Of a stretch of DNA of 64,000 nt, positions 8,111 to 17,178 are shown piece by piece; within the stretch, counting starts at the first letter, position 1; each line of letters begins with the position of its first letter. The notes under the pieces were generated by a model that had not been told where the DNA came from, searched no databases, and saw only the letters and a program-made list of their open reading frames with translations. Made by a program: the position numbers and the translations under genes. Origin of the DNA: Nannocystis sp. (GTDB lineage Bacteria; Myxococcota_A; Polyangia; Nannocystales; Nannocystaceae); NCBI RefSeq assembly GCF_016714285.1, contig NZ_JADJNN010000006.1, positions 133,460-197,459 of the forward strand, written 5' to 3'.

Positions 8111-9652
8111 TCACCCCGCGCACATCTCCGGCAGCCGCCGCAGCTGCGCCGCCTCGGCCAGATGCAGCTCCCCGACCGCCGCCTGCGGATCTTCCCCCGC
8201 AAGGTCCGCGATCGTCCGTGCGACCCTCCGCAGCCGGTGCAGCGCCCGCGGACTCAAAGCCCGCGCCTTGCCCAGCGCCAGCAGCAGCCGCTCCGCCGTC
8301 GGCGTCAACGGGCACAGCGCCTCGATCAGCCCGTCGCTCGCCGGCACGTCCGCGTTGCTGCGCCACGGCGTGCCCGCGAAGCGCCGCCGCGCCGTCGCCC
8401 GCGCCCGCGCCACCCGCTCGCGGATCACCGCGCTGCGCTCCCCCGGCTGCCGCTGCGCCAGCTCCTCCGCGCTGCTCGGCAGCACCGGCACCACCAGATC
8501 GATGCGATCCAGCAGCGGCCCCGACAGCCGCTGCTGATAGCGCTGCACCGCCGTCGCCGGGTCGACGCAGCTGCGCTCCGGATGCCCGAGATAACCACAG
8601 GGACACGGGTTCATCGCCGCCATCAATTGAAAGTTCGCTGGCAACCGCAGCGCCCCGCGGGCCCGCACGATATGCACAGACTTGTCCTCCAGCGGCTCGC
8701 GCAGCCCCTCGAGGCAGGCCCGCGGGAACTCGGGCAGCTCGTCCAGGAACAGCAGCCCGCGGTGCGCCAGGCTGACCTCCCCCGGCCGCACCGGCGCCCC
8801 GCCGCCGAGCAGCCCGGCGACGCTGACCGTGTGATGCGGCGCCCGCAACGGCGCCTGCTCGAGCAGCCCGCCCGCGATCGGCCGCCCGAGCAGCCCGTGC
8901 ACCTTGGTGACCTCGAGCGCCGCCTCGCGGTCGAGCCGCGGGAACAGCCCGATCGCCCGCCGCGCGAGCATCGTCTTGCCCGCCCCCGGCGACCCGTGCA
9001 GCAGCAAGTTGTGCCCGCCCGCGACCATCACCTCGAGCGCCCGCCTCGCCAGCAAGAGCCCGCGGATGTCGCCCATGTCGCCCTCGCCCGCCGGCACGCC
9101 GCTGAGCTCGCGCTCCTCGCGTTCGTGCCCCGTCAGCTCCGCCTCCCCGCGCAGGTGCGCGACCAGCTGCGGCAACGAGTCCAGCGCATACACGATGAGC
9201 CCCGGGATCAACGCCGCCTCGTCCGCGCTGACCCGCGGGACCGCCAGCGCCACAAATCCACCCCGCCGCGCGCAGTCGGCCACCACCAGCGTGCCCGCGG
9301 CCGGGCGCAGCGTCCCGTCGAGCGCCAGCTCGCCCCACAACATCAACCCCTCGAGCCGCTGCCACGGCAGCACCTCGTGGCTCGCGAGCAGCGCGCAGGC
9401 CACCGCGAGATCGATCCCCGGGCTGTCCTTGCGCTCGTCCGCCGGCGCCAGATTCACGACCTGCTTGCGCGGGTGGATCTTGTGACCGCAGTGGCCGATC
9501 GCGCTGCGCACCCGCTCACGCGCCTCGGTCAGCGCCCCGCTCGCGCGCCCCACGATCGTCAACCCCGGGAGCCCGAGCCCGACATCAGCCTCGACCGTCA
9601 CCACGGTCGCCTCGACACCCGCGATGCACGCCGCATAAGTCCTGGTCAGCAC
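8111..9652 (-). CDS. comM: ComM/YifB-family AAA+ ATPase (Mg-chelatase-like)
   Basis: 513 residues, full length for the family, starting with GTG. The order is an N-terminal Lon-protease-like fold (PGLTIVGRASGALTEARERV), then an AAA+ domain with Walker A GSPGAGKTML (about residue 225), Walker B LLFLDELPEF and sensor NPCPCGYLGHP, and a C-terminal helical domain (LSPRALHRLRRVARTIADL). In studied bacteria ComM is a hexameric helicase that promotes branch migration in natural transformation. All catalytic motifs are intact. The gene is alone, convergent with the MBL lipoprotein. Confidence 0.93.
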   Translation of the reverse strand: MLTRTYAACIAGVEATVVTVEADVGLGLPGLTIVGRASGALTEARERVRSAIGHCGHKIHPRKQVVNLAPADERKDSPGIDLAVACALLASHEVLPWQRLEGLMLWGELALDGTLRPAAGTLVVADCARRGGFVALAVPRVSADEAALIPGLIVYALDSLPQLVAHLRGEAELTGHEREERELSGVPAGEGDMGDIRGLLLARRALEVMVAGGHNLLLHGSPGAGKTMLARRAIGLFPRLDREAALEVTKVHGLLGRPIAGGLLEQAPLRAPHHTVSVAGLLGGGAPVRPGEVSLAHRGLLFLDELPEFPRACLEGLREPLEDKSVHIVRARGALRLPANFQLMAAMNPCPCGYLGHPERSCVDPATAVQRYQQRLSGPLLDRIDLVVPVLPSSAEELAQRQPGERSAVIRERVARARATARRRFAGTPWRSNADVPASDGLIEALCPLTPTAERLLLALGKARALSPRALHRLRRVARTIADLAGEDPQAAVGELHLAEAAQLRRLPEMCAG

Positions 9653-9779
9653 ACGCGGCTCTCTTCAAGCCGTGTGCACAAACCCCACCACCAATTTTCA
9701 ATCACTTACACGGACGACCTGGCCCGCCCGCTGGCCAGCGTCCCGCCCGCTGGCCACGGGCGGACACCGGAGGCGACCC

Positions 9780-10085
9780 TTATCGACCGCCGAACACCTT
9801 CTGCAGCTTCATGGCGGTGCCCATGTCGCCCTCGATCTTGATCTTGCCGGTCATGAAGGCCGTCATCGGATCGAGGGTGCGCGCCATGAGCTTGCCGAAG
9901 TTCTCGAGCGAGAGCTTGACCGTGCAGTCGGCCGGGAGGTCCTGGTTGTGGACGCTGTTCGGCGTGCTCTTGCCGTCGATGTAGAGGGCCTCGCCCTCGG
10001 TGAAGGCGAACTTGATCGTGGCCTTGAGGCCGGAATCCTCGCCGACCTGCGCGCGCACCTGCTCCGTGTATTGCTCGAGGCTCAT
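9780..10085 (-). CDS. SCP2 sterol-binding domain protein
   Basis: 101 residues from ATG 10085, which has AAAGGA 9 bases upstream. The protein is a single SCP2 domain: IKFAFTEGEALYIDG, then DCTVKLSLENFGKLM and the closing TGKIKIEGDMGTAMKLQKVF, the typical C-terminal signature. SCP2 domains bind fatty acyl-CoAs, sterols or other lipids in the cytoplasm. It lies directly opposite the fatty-acyl catabolic block and may supply or buffer its lipid substrates; that link is inferred from position only. Confidence 0.88.
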   Translation of the reverse strand: MSLEQYTEQVRAQVGEDSGLKATIKFAFTEGEALYIDGKSTPNSVHNQDLPADCTVKLSLENFGKLMARTLDPMTAFMTGKIKIEGDMGTAMKLQKVFGGR

Positions 10086-10263
10086 GTCGCTGTTCCTTTC
10101 CCCGCGGACGGGTCTCGCCCTGCCTACCACAGCGCGCCGCAGCAGGGCGACCCGCGTAAACCCCCGGCGCGCACCGCCAAACCCCGGCGGAGCATGTGAG
10201 CCAGCGCGGGCCCCCGGTCAGGTCGCCCGCGAACGACGGCCCCCGCCACCCCTCCCACCACGC

Positions 10264-10291
10264 TTTACCGGCCCGCGCCGACGCGTAAGAT
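10264..10291 (+). promoter_or_regulatory. Weak candidate promoter of the carboxylase operon
   Basis: TTTACC (10264-10269), a 16-base spacer and TAAGAT (10286-10291) give four of six matches in each box. The -10 ends 8 bases before ATG 10300, so the transcript would have almost no leader. Confidence 0.3.
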
Positions 10292-10299
10292 GCACCGCC

Positions 10300-11169
10300 A
10301 TGGCCGCCTACCGCACCGTCTTCCGCGAGGGCCTGTTCTCCGGCCGCACCATCGTCGTCACCGGCGGCGGCTCGGGCATCGGCCGCTGCACCGCCCACGA
10401 GCTCGCGGCCCTCGGCGCCCACGTCGTCCTGCTCGGCCGCAAGCCTGAGCGCCTGCTCGCCGTCGCCGCCGAGATCGCCAGCGACATCGACAGCACCGCC
10501 GTCAGCTGGCACGCCTGCGATATCCGCGACGAGGCCGCGGTCCAGGCCACGATCACCGCCATCGTCGCCGCCCGCGGCCTCATCCACGGCCTCGTCAACA
10601 ACGCCGGCGGCCAGTTCCCCGCCCCGCTCATGGCGATCTCGCAGAAGGGCTTCGAGACCGTCGTGCGCACCAACCTGGTCGGCGGCTTCCTGGTCGCCCG
10701 CGAGGTCTACACCCAGACGATGTCCGCCCGCGGCGGCGCGATCGTCAACATCGTCGCCGACATGTGGCGCAGCATGCCGGGCATGGGCCACTCCGGGGCC
10801 GCCCGCGCCGGCATGGTCAACTTCACCCAGACCGCCGCCGTCGAGTGGGGCAGCTCCGGCGTCCGCGTCAACGCCGTCGCCCCGGGATGGATCGCCTCGA
10901 GCGGCCTCGATCACTACGAGGGCGCCGCCAAGGCGATGATCCCCCGCCTGCGCGCCGCCGTCCCGCTCGGCCGCCTCGGCACCGAGTCCGAGTGCAGCGC
11001 CGCGATCTGCTTCCTCCTCTCCGAGGCCGCCGCCTTCATCAGCGGCACCACCCTCCGGGTCGACGGCGCCGCCCCCAACGCCGGCCTCCTGTGGCCGATC
11101 GAGGCCCACGACAACGCCCCCGCCTACGACGGCTTCCACCGCGCCTCCCTCCCCGAGGTCCTGCGCTGA
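10300..11169 (+). CDS. SDR-family oxidoreductase without the usual Tyr/Lys pair
   Basis: 289 residues. The Rossmann start TGGGSGIGRCTAHELAALGA (residues about 21-40) and HGLVNNAGGQFPAP are classical SDR motifs binding NAD(P). Where active SDRs have YxxxK, this protein reads HSGAARAG, so both Tyr and Lys are replaced (by eye His and Ala). Members of the 2,4-dienoyl-CoA reductase and peroxisomal trans-2-enoyl-CoA reductase branch also deviate there, so activity on an acyl-CoA is possible. It is the first gene of a tight operon, 20 bases before the carboxylase beta gene, the position atuB takes in terpene-degrading pseudomonads. The exact reaction is unknown. Confidence 0.85.
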   Translation: MAAYRTVFREGLFSGRTIVVTGGGSGIGRCTAHELAALGAHVVLLGRKPERLLAVAAEIASDIDSTAVSWHACDIRDEAAVQATITAIVAARGLIHGLVNNAGGQFPAPLMAISQKGFETVVRTNLVGGFLVAREVYTQTMSARGGAIVNIVADMWRSMPGMGHSGAARAGMVNFTQTAAVEWGSSGVRVNAVAPGWIASSGLDHYEGAAKAMIPRLRAAVPLGRLGTESECSAAICFLLSEAAAFISGTTLRVDGAAPNAGLLWPIEAHDNAPAYDGFHRASLPEVLR

Positions 11170-11189
11170 CGCCCCCGCCAAGGCCCGCC

Positions 11190-12815
11190 ATGCCCGTCCT
11201 CGCCACCAAAGTCGACCCCAGCTCCGACACCTTCAAGGCCAACCGCGAGGCCCAGCTCGCCCTCATCGCCGAGTTTCGCGCCGCCGAACAGCGCGTGCGC
11301 GACAACTCGAACCGCCAGGCCGAGAAGTTCGCCAAGCGCGGCCAGCTGCTCCCCCGCGACCGCGTCAACCGCCTGCTCGACCGCGGCGCCCCCTTCCTCG
11401 AGCTCGCCACCCTCGCCGGCTACAAGATGCACGACGACGACGGCCGGGCCGACGCCGCCGGCGGCGGCAACATCAGCGGCGTCGGCTTCGTCGCCGGCGT
11501 GCGCTGCCTGGTCGGGTGCAGCGACAGCGCCATCAAGGGCGGCGCGATCGCCCCGATGGGCCTCCGCAAGTCCCTGCGCGCCCAGGAGATCGCGCTGCAG
11601 AACCGCCTCCCACTGATCACCCTGGTCGAGAGCGCCGGCGCCAACCTCCTCTACCAGTCCGAGATCTTCGTCGACGGCGGCCGCGTGTTCGCCAACATGG
11701 CCCGCCTCTCCGCCGCCGGCCTGCCGCAGATCACCGTCGTCCACGGCTCGTCCACCGCCGGCGGCGCCTACCTCCCGGGCCTCTCCGACTACGTGATCGC
11801 CGTGCGCAACCAGGCCAAGGTCTTCCTCGCCGGCCCGCCCCTGGTCAAGGCCGCGATCGGCGAGGACGCCGACGACGAGCAGCTCGGCGGCGCCGAGCTC
11901 CACGCCACCGTCACCGGCACCGCCGAGTACCTCGCCGAGAACGACGCCCACGCGATCCACCTCGCCCGCCAGGTCATGCACCAACTCGGCCGCGCGCCGT
12001 TCAACAACCTCCACAGCGAGCCCCCGCGCCCGCACGCCCCGCCGCGCCACGACATCGACGAGCTGCTCGGCATCGTCCCTCCCGACTTCAAAAAGCAATA
12101 CGACTGCCGCGAGGTCATCGCCCGCCTCATCGACGACTCCGACTTCCTCGAGTTCAAGCAGCTCTACGGCAGCGCCACCGTCTGCGGCCACGCCGCGATC
12201 GAGGGCCACGCCTGCGCCTTCATCGCCAACAACGGCCCGATCAACCCCGACGGCGCCACCAAGGCCGCCCAGTTCATCCAGCTGTGCTCGCAGAGCGGCA
12301 CCCCGATCGTCTACCTGCAGAACACCACCGGCTACATGGTCGGCACCGCGGCCGAGCGCGCCGGCATGGTCAAGCACGGCTCCAAGATGATCCAGGCGGT
12401 CGCCAACGCCACCGTCCCGCAGATCACCCTGATCATCGGCGGCAGCTTCGGCGCCGGCAACTACGGCATGTGCGGCCGCAGCTACGACCCCCGCTTCGTG
12501 TTCGCCTGGCCCGGCTCGCGGATCGCCGTCATGGGCGGCGAACAGGCCGCCAAGGTCATGGAGATCATCACCCTCGCCAAGTTCGCCCGCATGGGCCTGC
12601 AGGGCGACGCCGAGGCGATCGCCACCATGGGCAAGTCGATCAAGGACAAGCTCGACGCCGAGTCCACCGCCCTCTACGCGACCGCACGCCTGTGGGACGA
12701 CGGCATCATCGACCCCCGCGACAGCCGCCGCGTCCTCGCCCTCGCCCTCGCCACCTGCCGCGACGCCGAGCTCCGCCGCCTCCGCCCCAACACCTTCGGC
12801 GTCGCCCGCATGTAA
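11190..12815 (+). CDS. Acyl-CoA carboxylase, carboxyltransferase (beta) subunit, AtuC-like
   Basis: 541 residues, the length of biotin-dependent MCC/GCC beta subunits. It transfers carboxyl from biotin to an acyl-CoA. Two crotonase-type domains are evident: N-terminal (AIKGGAIAPMGLRKSLRAQE, SAGANL, SSTAGGAYLPGLSDYVIAV) and C-terminal (FIANNGPINPDGATKAAQF, GSFGAGNYGMCGRSY, GGEQAA). The segment VESAGANLLYQSEIFVDGG replaces the DSGGANLP-QDEVFPD stretch of methylcrotonyl-CoA carboxylase; from memory of the family this resembles geranyl-CoA carboxylase AtuC rather than LiuB. That is subfamily inference. The biotinylated partner is encoded three genes downstream; spacing of 20-29 bases marks one operon. 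Confidence 0.88.
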   Translation: MPVLATKVDPSSDTFKANREAQLALIAEFRAAEQRVRDNSNRQAEKFAKRGQLLPRDRVNRLLDRGAPFLELATLAGYKMHDDDGRADAAGGGNISGVGFVAGVRCLVGCSDSAIKGGAIAPMGLRKSLRAQEIALQNRLPLITLVESAGANLLYQSEIFVDGGRVFANMARLSAAGLPQITVVHGSSTAGGAYLPGLSDYVIAVRNQAKVFLAGPPLVKAAIGEDADDEQLGGAELHATVTGTAEYLAENDAHAIHLARQVMHQLGRAPFNNLHSEPPRPHAPPRHDIDELLGIVPPDFKKQYDCREVIARLIDDSDFLEFKQLYGSATVCGHAAIEGHACAFIANNGPINPDGATKAAQFIQLCSQSGTPIVYLQNTTGYMVGTAAERAGMVKHGSKMIQAVANATVPQITLIIGGSFGAGNYGMCGRSYDPRFVFAWPGSRIAVMGGEQAAKVMEIITLAKFARMGLQGDAEAIATMGKSIKDKLDAESTALYATARLWDDGIIDPRDSRRVLALALATCRDAELRRLRPNTFGVARM

Positions 12816-12836
12816 CCCCAGGAAAGCAGACCGACC

Positions 12837-13991
12837 ATGCTGTTCACCGACGAGCACGAGCTTGTGCGCAAGAGCCTGCGCAGCTTCTTCGAGCGGGAGA
12901 TCGTCCCCCACTGCGACGCCTGGGAGGAGGAGCGCATCTTCCCCGCCCACGAGGTGTTCAAGAAGATGGGCAACGAGGGCTTCCTCGGCCTCACCAAGCC
13001 CGAGGAGTTCGGCGGCGCCGGCCTCGACTACTCCTACGCGATCGTGCTCGCCGAGGAGCTCGGCCGCCTGCCGAGCGGCGGCATCTCGATGGCGATCGGC
13101 GTGCAGACCGACATGTGCACCCCGGCCCTCGCCCGCTTCGGCTCCGACGAGCTGCGCAAGGAGTGGCTCGCCCCCTCCATCGCCGGCGACCTCGTCGGCT
13201 GCATCGGCGTCAGCGAGGTCGGGGCCGGCTCCGACGTCGCCAGCCTCAAGACCACCGCCCGCAAGGACGGCGACGACTACATCATCAACGGCGGCAAGAT
13301 GTGGATCACCAACGGCATCCAGGCCGACTGGATGTGCTGCCTCGTCAACACGAGCGACGACAAGGCCCACAAGAACAAGTCCCTCGTCATCATCCCGCTG
13401 GCCAGCAAGGGCGTCGAGCGGGCCCGCAAGCTGCACAAGCTCGGCATGTGGGCCTCCGACACCGCCCAGATCTTCTTCGACGAGGTCCGCGTCCCGCAGC
13501 GCTACCGCATCGGCGCCGAGGGCATGGGCTTCATGCTGCAGATGCTGCAGTTCCAGGAGGAGCGCATGTGGGGCGCCACCAACTCGGTCTCCGCCATGGA
13601 CATGGCCGTCGCCGCCACCATCGAGTACACCCGCGACCGCAAGGCCTTCGGCAAGTCGATCCTCGACAACCAGGTCGTCCACTTTCGCATGGCCGAGCTC
13701 GCCACCGAGATCGAGGCCCTGCGCGCCCTCAACTACCGCGCCGCCGAGCTGTTCCTCGCCGGCCAGGACGTCACCCGCCTGGCCTCGATGTGCAAGCTCA
13801 AGGCCGGCCGCCTGCTCCGCGAGGTCGCGGACTCCTGCCTGCAATACTGGGGCGGCATGGGCTACATGTGGGAATCCAAGATCTCCCGCATGTTCCGCGA
13901 CGCCCGCCTCTGCTCGATCGGCGGCGGCGCCGACGAGATCATGCTCTCCATCATCTGCAAGCTCGACGGCACCCTCCCCGGCAAGTCCTAA
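12837..13991 (+). CDS. Acyl-CoA dehydrogenase, AtuD/citronellyl-CoA dehydrogenase-like
   Basis: 384 residues, FAD-dependent. It oxidises an acyl-CoA to the 2-enoyl-CoA and passes electrons to ETF. Motifs seen: IGVSEVGAGSDVASLKTTA, KMWITNG, RKAFGKSILDNQVVHFRMA and the end IGGGADEIML. As Gly occupies the MCAD-type base position there, the catalytic base is probably the Glu in FQEERMWG, as in isovaleryl-CoA and long-chain enzymes. The stretch PSGGISMAIGVQTDMCTPAL resembles, from memory, citronellyl-CoA dehydrogenase. A Shine-Dalgarno-like AGGAAA lies about 14 bases upstream. Its place between carboxylase beta and hydratase matches atuD, not the liu order where the dehydrogenase comes first. Confidence 0.88.
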   Translation: MLFTDEHELVRKSLRSFFEREIVPHCDAWEEERIFPAHEVFKKMGNEGFLGLTKPEEFGGAGLDYSYAIVLAEELGRLPSGGISMAIGVQTDMCTPALARFGSDELRKEWLAPSIAGDLVGCIGVSEVGAGSDVASLKTTARKDGDDYIINGGKMWITNGIQADWMCCLVNTSDDKAHKNKSLVIIPLASKGVERARKLHKLGMWASDTAQIFFDEVRVPQRYRIGAEGMGFMLQMLQFQEERMWGATNSVSAMDMAVAATIEYTRDRKAFGKSILDNQVVHFRMAELATEIEALRALNYRAAELFLAGQDVTRLASMCKLKAGRLLREVADSCLQYWGGMGYMWESKISRMFRDARLCSIGGGADEIMLSIICKLDGTLPGKS

Positions 13992-14020
13992 GCTGGCCCA
14001 AACGACAGGACCCTTCGGAC

Positions 14021-14848
14021 ATGTCCCCCGCGACCCTGCCTGACTGCACCACCCTGCTGCTGCGCCGCGACGGCTGGCGCCTGCACGTCACCCTGAACCG
14101 CCCCGACGCCCGCAACGCCATGTCCTTCGCCATGGTCCGCGAGCTCATGGCCGTGTTCGCCGCGATCGCCGACGACCGCTCGCTGCGCGCCGTCATCCTC
14201 CGCGGCGCCGGCGGCAGCTTCTGCAGCGGCGGCGACATCAAGGACATGGCCGCCGCACGTGGGGCCGAGCCCGGCCCCGACGGCAAGGACCCGCTCGCCA
14301 CCAGCAACCGCCTGTTCGGCCGCATGCTCGAGCAGATCGAGGCCGCCCCCCAGGCCGTCGTCGCCGTCATCGAGGGCGCCGCCCTGGGCGGCGGCTTCGG
14401 CCTGTGCTGCGTCAGCGACGTCGCCATCGCCAGCGACGACGCCCGCTTCCGCCTGCCCGAGACCAGCCTCGGCGTCCCCCCGGCCCAGATCGCCCCCTTC
14501 ATCGTCCGCCGCCTCGGCCTCACCCAGGCCCGCCGCCTCGCCGTCACCGGCGGCAGCCTCGACGCCGCCCAGGCCCTCGCCCTCGCCCTCGTCCACCACG
14601 TGTCCCCAAGGACAGGTCTCGACGACCTCCTCGCGCGCGTCCTGCAAGACATCGCCCGCTGCGCCCCCGGGGCCGTCGCCACCACCAAGCGCCTCGTCCT
14701 CGCCGCCGCGGGTGCCCACGGCGAAACCCTCTCCACCCTGCTCGACGCCGCCGCCGACGACTTCGCCGCCGCCGCCCGCGGCCCCGAGAGCGTCGAGGGC
14801 ATGACCGCCTTCATCCAGAAGCGCAGCCCGCAGTGGGCCGAGCCCTGA
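14021..14848 (+). CDS. Enoyl-CoA hydratase, AtuE/LiuC-like
   Basis: 275 residues, crotonase family. It should hydrate the glutaconyl-type product of the carboxylase. The oxyanion-hole motifs GAGGSFCSGGDIKDMAAARG (about residue 66) and VIEGAALGGGFGL are complete, and the catalytic region RLPETSLGVPPAQIAPFIVRR follows. FCSGGDIKDMA is typical of enzymes annotated as methylglutaconyl- or isohexenylglutaconyl-CoA hydratases. The reading HHVSPRTGLDD is encoded by a copy of the short dispersed palindrome (14601-14614). Fourth gene of the operon. Confidence 0.87.
   Translation: MSPATLPDCTTLLLRRDGWRLHVTLNRPDARNAMSFAMVRELMAVFAAIADDRSLRAVILRGAGGSFCSGGDIKDMAAARGAEPGPDGKDPLATSNRLFGRMLEQIEAAPQAVVAVIEGAALGGGFGLCCVSDVAIASDDARFRLPETSLGVPPAQIAPFIVRRLGLTQARRLAVTGGSLDAAQALALALVHHVSPRTGLDDLLARVLQDIARCAPGAVATTKRLVLAAAGAHGETLSTLLDAAADDFAAAARGPESVEGMTAFIQKRSPQWAEP
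14601..14614. repeat. Dispersed short palindrome inside the hydratase gene
   Basis: TGTCC-CCAA-GGACA, perfect 5-bp arms, lies in frame in the coding sequence. One of about a dozen related sites in the window (core TGTCC-N4-GGACA). Confidence 0.6.
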
Positions 14849-14867
14849 AGCTCCGAGACATACGCAC

Positions 14868-16906
14868 ATGTCCACGTTTAGCACCATCCTGATCGCCAAC
14901 CGCGGCGAGATCGCCTGCCGCATCATCCGCAGCGCCCACGCCCTCGGCTACCGCACCGTCGCCGTCTACAGCCAGGCCGACGCCGACGCGCCCCACGTCG
15001 GCCTCGCCGACCGCGCTGTCCTCATCGGCCCGCCGCCGGTGCGCGAGTCGTACCTGAACGTCGAGCGCCTGCTCGCCGCCGCCGCGGACGCCGGCGCCGA
15101 CGCGGTCCACCCCGGCTACGGCTTCCTCTCCGAGAACGCCGAGTTCGCCCAGGCCTGCGCCGACGCCGGCCTCGTGTTCATTGGCCCGAGCCCCGCGGCG
15201 ATCCACGCGATGGGCAACAAGGCCGCCGCCAAGCGCTCGATGATCGCCGCCGGCGTCCCCTGCATCCCTGGCTTTCAGGACAGCAGCGACGACGGCCAGT
15301 CCGACGATCGCCTCTACCTCGAGGCCCTCAAGATCGGCCTCCCCGTCCTGATCAAGGCCGCGGCCGGCGGCGGCGGTCGAGGCATGCGCAAGGTCAAGGC
15401 CGAGTCCGAGCTCGCCGCCGCGATCCGCTCGGCCCGCTCCGAGGCCAGCTCCGCGTTCGCCAGCGGCGAGCTGATCGTCGAGCGGGCGATCGTCGACGGC
15501 CGCCACGTCGAGATCCAGATCTTCGGCGACGCCCACGGCCACGTCATCCACCTCGGTGAACGCGACTGCTCGGTCCAGCGCCGCCACCAGAAGGTCGTCG
15601 AGGAGGCCCCCTCGCCCGCCGTCGACCCCGAGCTGCGCGCCCGCATGGGCGCCGCCGCCGTCGCCGCCGCCCGCAGCATCGACTACGTCGGCGCCGGCAC
15701 CGTCGAGTTCATGCTCGACGCCAGCGGCGAGTTCTTCTTCCTCGAGATGAACACCCGCCTCCAGGTCGAACACCCCGTCACCGAATTCGTCACCGGCCTC
15801 GACCTGGTCGAGCTGCAGCTGCGCGTCGCCGCCGGCGAGCCGCTCCCGCTCACGCAGGAGCAGGTGACCATGCACGGCCACGCGATCGAGGTCCGCCTCT
15901 ACGCCGAGGACCCCTACGCCGGCTACCTCCCGCAGTCCGGCCCCGTCCACGCCTGGCAGCCCGCCACCGGCGAGGGCGTGCGCGTCGACCACGGCCTGCG
16001 CGCCGGCCAACAAATCTCTCCGTACTACGACCCCATGGTCGCCAAGCTCATCGCCCACGGCCGCACCCGCGACGAGGCCCGCCGCCGCCTCATCCGCGCG
16101 CTCGAGCAGACCGTCCTGCTCGGCGTCGTCCACAACAAACAATTCCTCGCCGATGTGCTCGCCCACCCCGTGTTCGCCGCCGGCGGCGCGACCACCCGCT
16201 TCCTCGAGCAGGAGCTCCCCGAGCCGACCCGCCCCGAGCCCGACGCCCGCATGTGGGCCGTCGCCGCCGCCCTGTGGTGCTCGCTCGGCATGGTCCAGCC
16301 GCACGCCGCCTGGCGCAGCGCCGGCAAGGCCAGCTTCCCGCTCGAGCTGCGCGCCGGCGACACCCTCGCCCGCCTCAGCGTCGAGCTCCACACCGACGGC
16401 ACCGTCAGCGTCGGCTTCGCCGGCGCGATCAAGGGCACCACGATCCTGTTCCCCCGCCACGCCCTCGCCGCCCAGATCCTCCACCGCGAGGGCAGCCGCG
16501 TCCGCGTCCGCGTCGACGGCGTCGAGGAGACGGCTCACGCCACCATCGCCGACGGCCGCCTCCACCTCGAGCTGCGCGGCGTCCTCCGCGAATTCGTCGA
16601 GCCCCGCCGCGCGGCGCCGAGGCCGAGTCCGATCGCGGCGGCGGCGACGGCAAGCTCCACGCCCCGACCTCCGGCCGCATCGTCGAGGTCAAGGTCGCCG
16701 TCGGCGACCGCGTCCGCCCCGGCCAGACCCTCGTCATCCTCGAGGCCATGAAGATCGAGAATGCCCTCGCGGTCGGCGTCTCCGGCACCGTCGCCGAGAT
16801 CAAGGTCAGCGCCGGCGACCAGGTCCCGCAAGGCCGCCTCCTCCTCGCCGTCACCCCCGACGAGGGCCCGGACGCCGGCGGCGCCAAGAAGGCCATCGTC
16901 GCCTGA
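14868..16906 (+). CDS. Acyl-CoA carboxylase alpha subunit (biotin carboxylase + BCCP), one frameshift
   Basis: About 679 residues if one frameshift is bridged. The frame starting at 14868 carries the biotin carboxylase: ANRGEIACRIIRSAHALGYR, HPGYGFLSENAEF, the ATP-grasp Gly-rich loop KAAAGGGGRGMRKVK, ERDCSVQRRHQKVVEEAPSP and EMNTRLQVEHPVTEFVTG. Near 16605-16630 the sense moves to another frame, which encodes the biotinyl domain with EAMKIEN and ends at 16906. The break lies in a GCC-rich stretch and leaves both domains intact, so a one-base sequencing indel is more likely than a real split gene. It carries the biotin for the beta subunit; together they carboxylate an acyl-CoA, position as in atuF. 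Start ATG 14868 is 19 bases after the hydratase stop. Confidence 0.88.
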
Positions 16907-16924
16907 AAGTGTTAGCTTCGATCC

Positions 16925-17170
16925 ATGACCCGCGACGCCCTCCTCGCCGAAGTCATGCGCCTCCCGATCGAGGAACGCCGCGCCCTCGCGCTCGAGGTCC
17001 TCGAGCACAGCGACGGCGAGGAAGCGATGCACCCCGACATCGAAGCCTCGCATCGCGCCGAGCTCGATCGCCGCCTCCAATTGATCGACGCCGGCCTGAT
17101 GAAGTACAGTCCCTGGGACGAGGTCAGGGCCCGCTCTTCGGCCGCACGACTCCCCGCCTCCGGACTGTAG
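16925..17170 (+). CDS. Addiction-module antitoxin-like protein (PF09720-type)
   Basis: 81 residues. It has the build of the short putative addiction module component family: an N-terminal helix MTRDALLAEVMRLPIEERRA then LALEVLEHS, and a C-terminal motif of the form ID.G...Y.PWDEVRAR. Family members are antitoxins of RelE/ParE-like toxins or orphans. The last 12 residues deviate from the usual ending. It begins 18 bases after the carboxylase alpha stop; a TAGCTT hexamer 6 bases before the ATG may be its own -10. No intact toxin gene follows. Confidence 0.65.
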   Translation: MTRDALLAEVMRLPIEERRALALEVLEHSDGEEAMHPDIEASHRAELDRRLQLIDAGLMKYSPWDEVRARSSAARLPASGL

Positions 17171-17178
17171 GTCGATCC

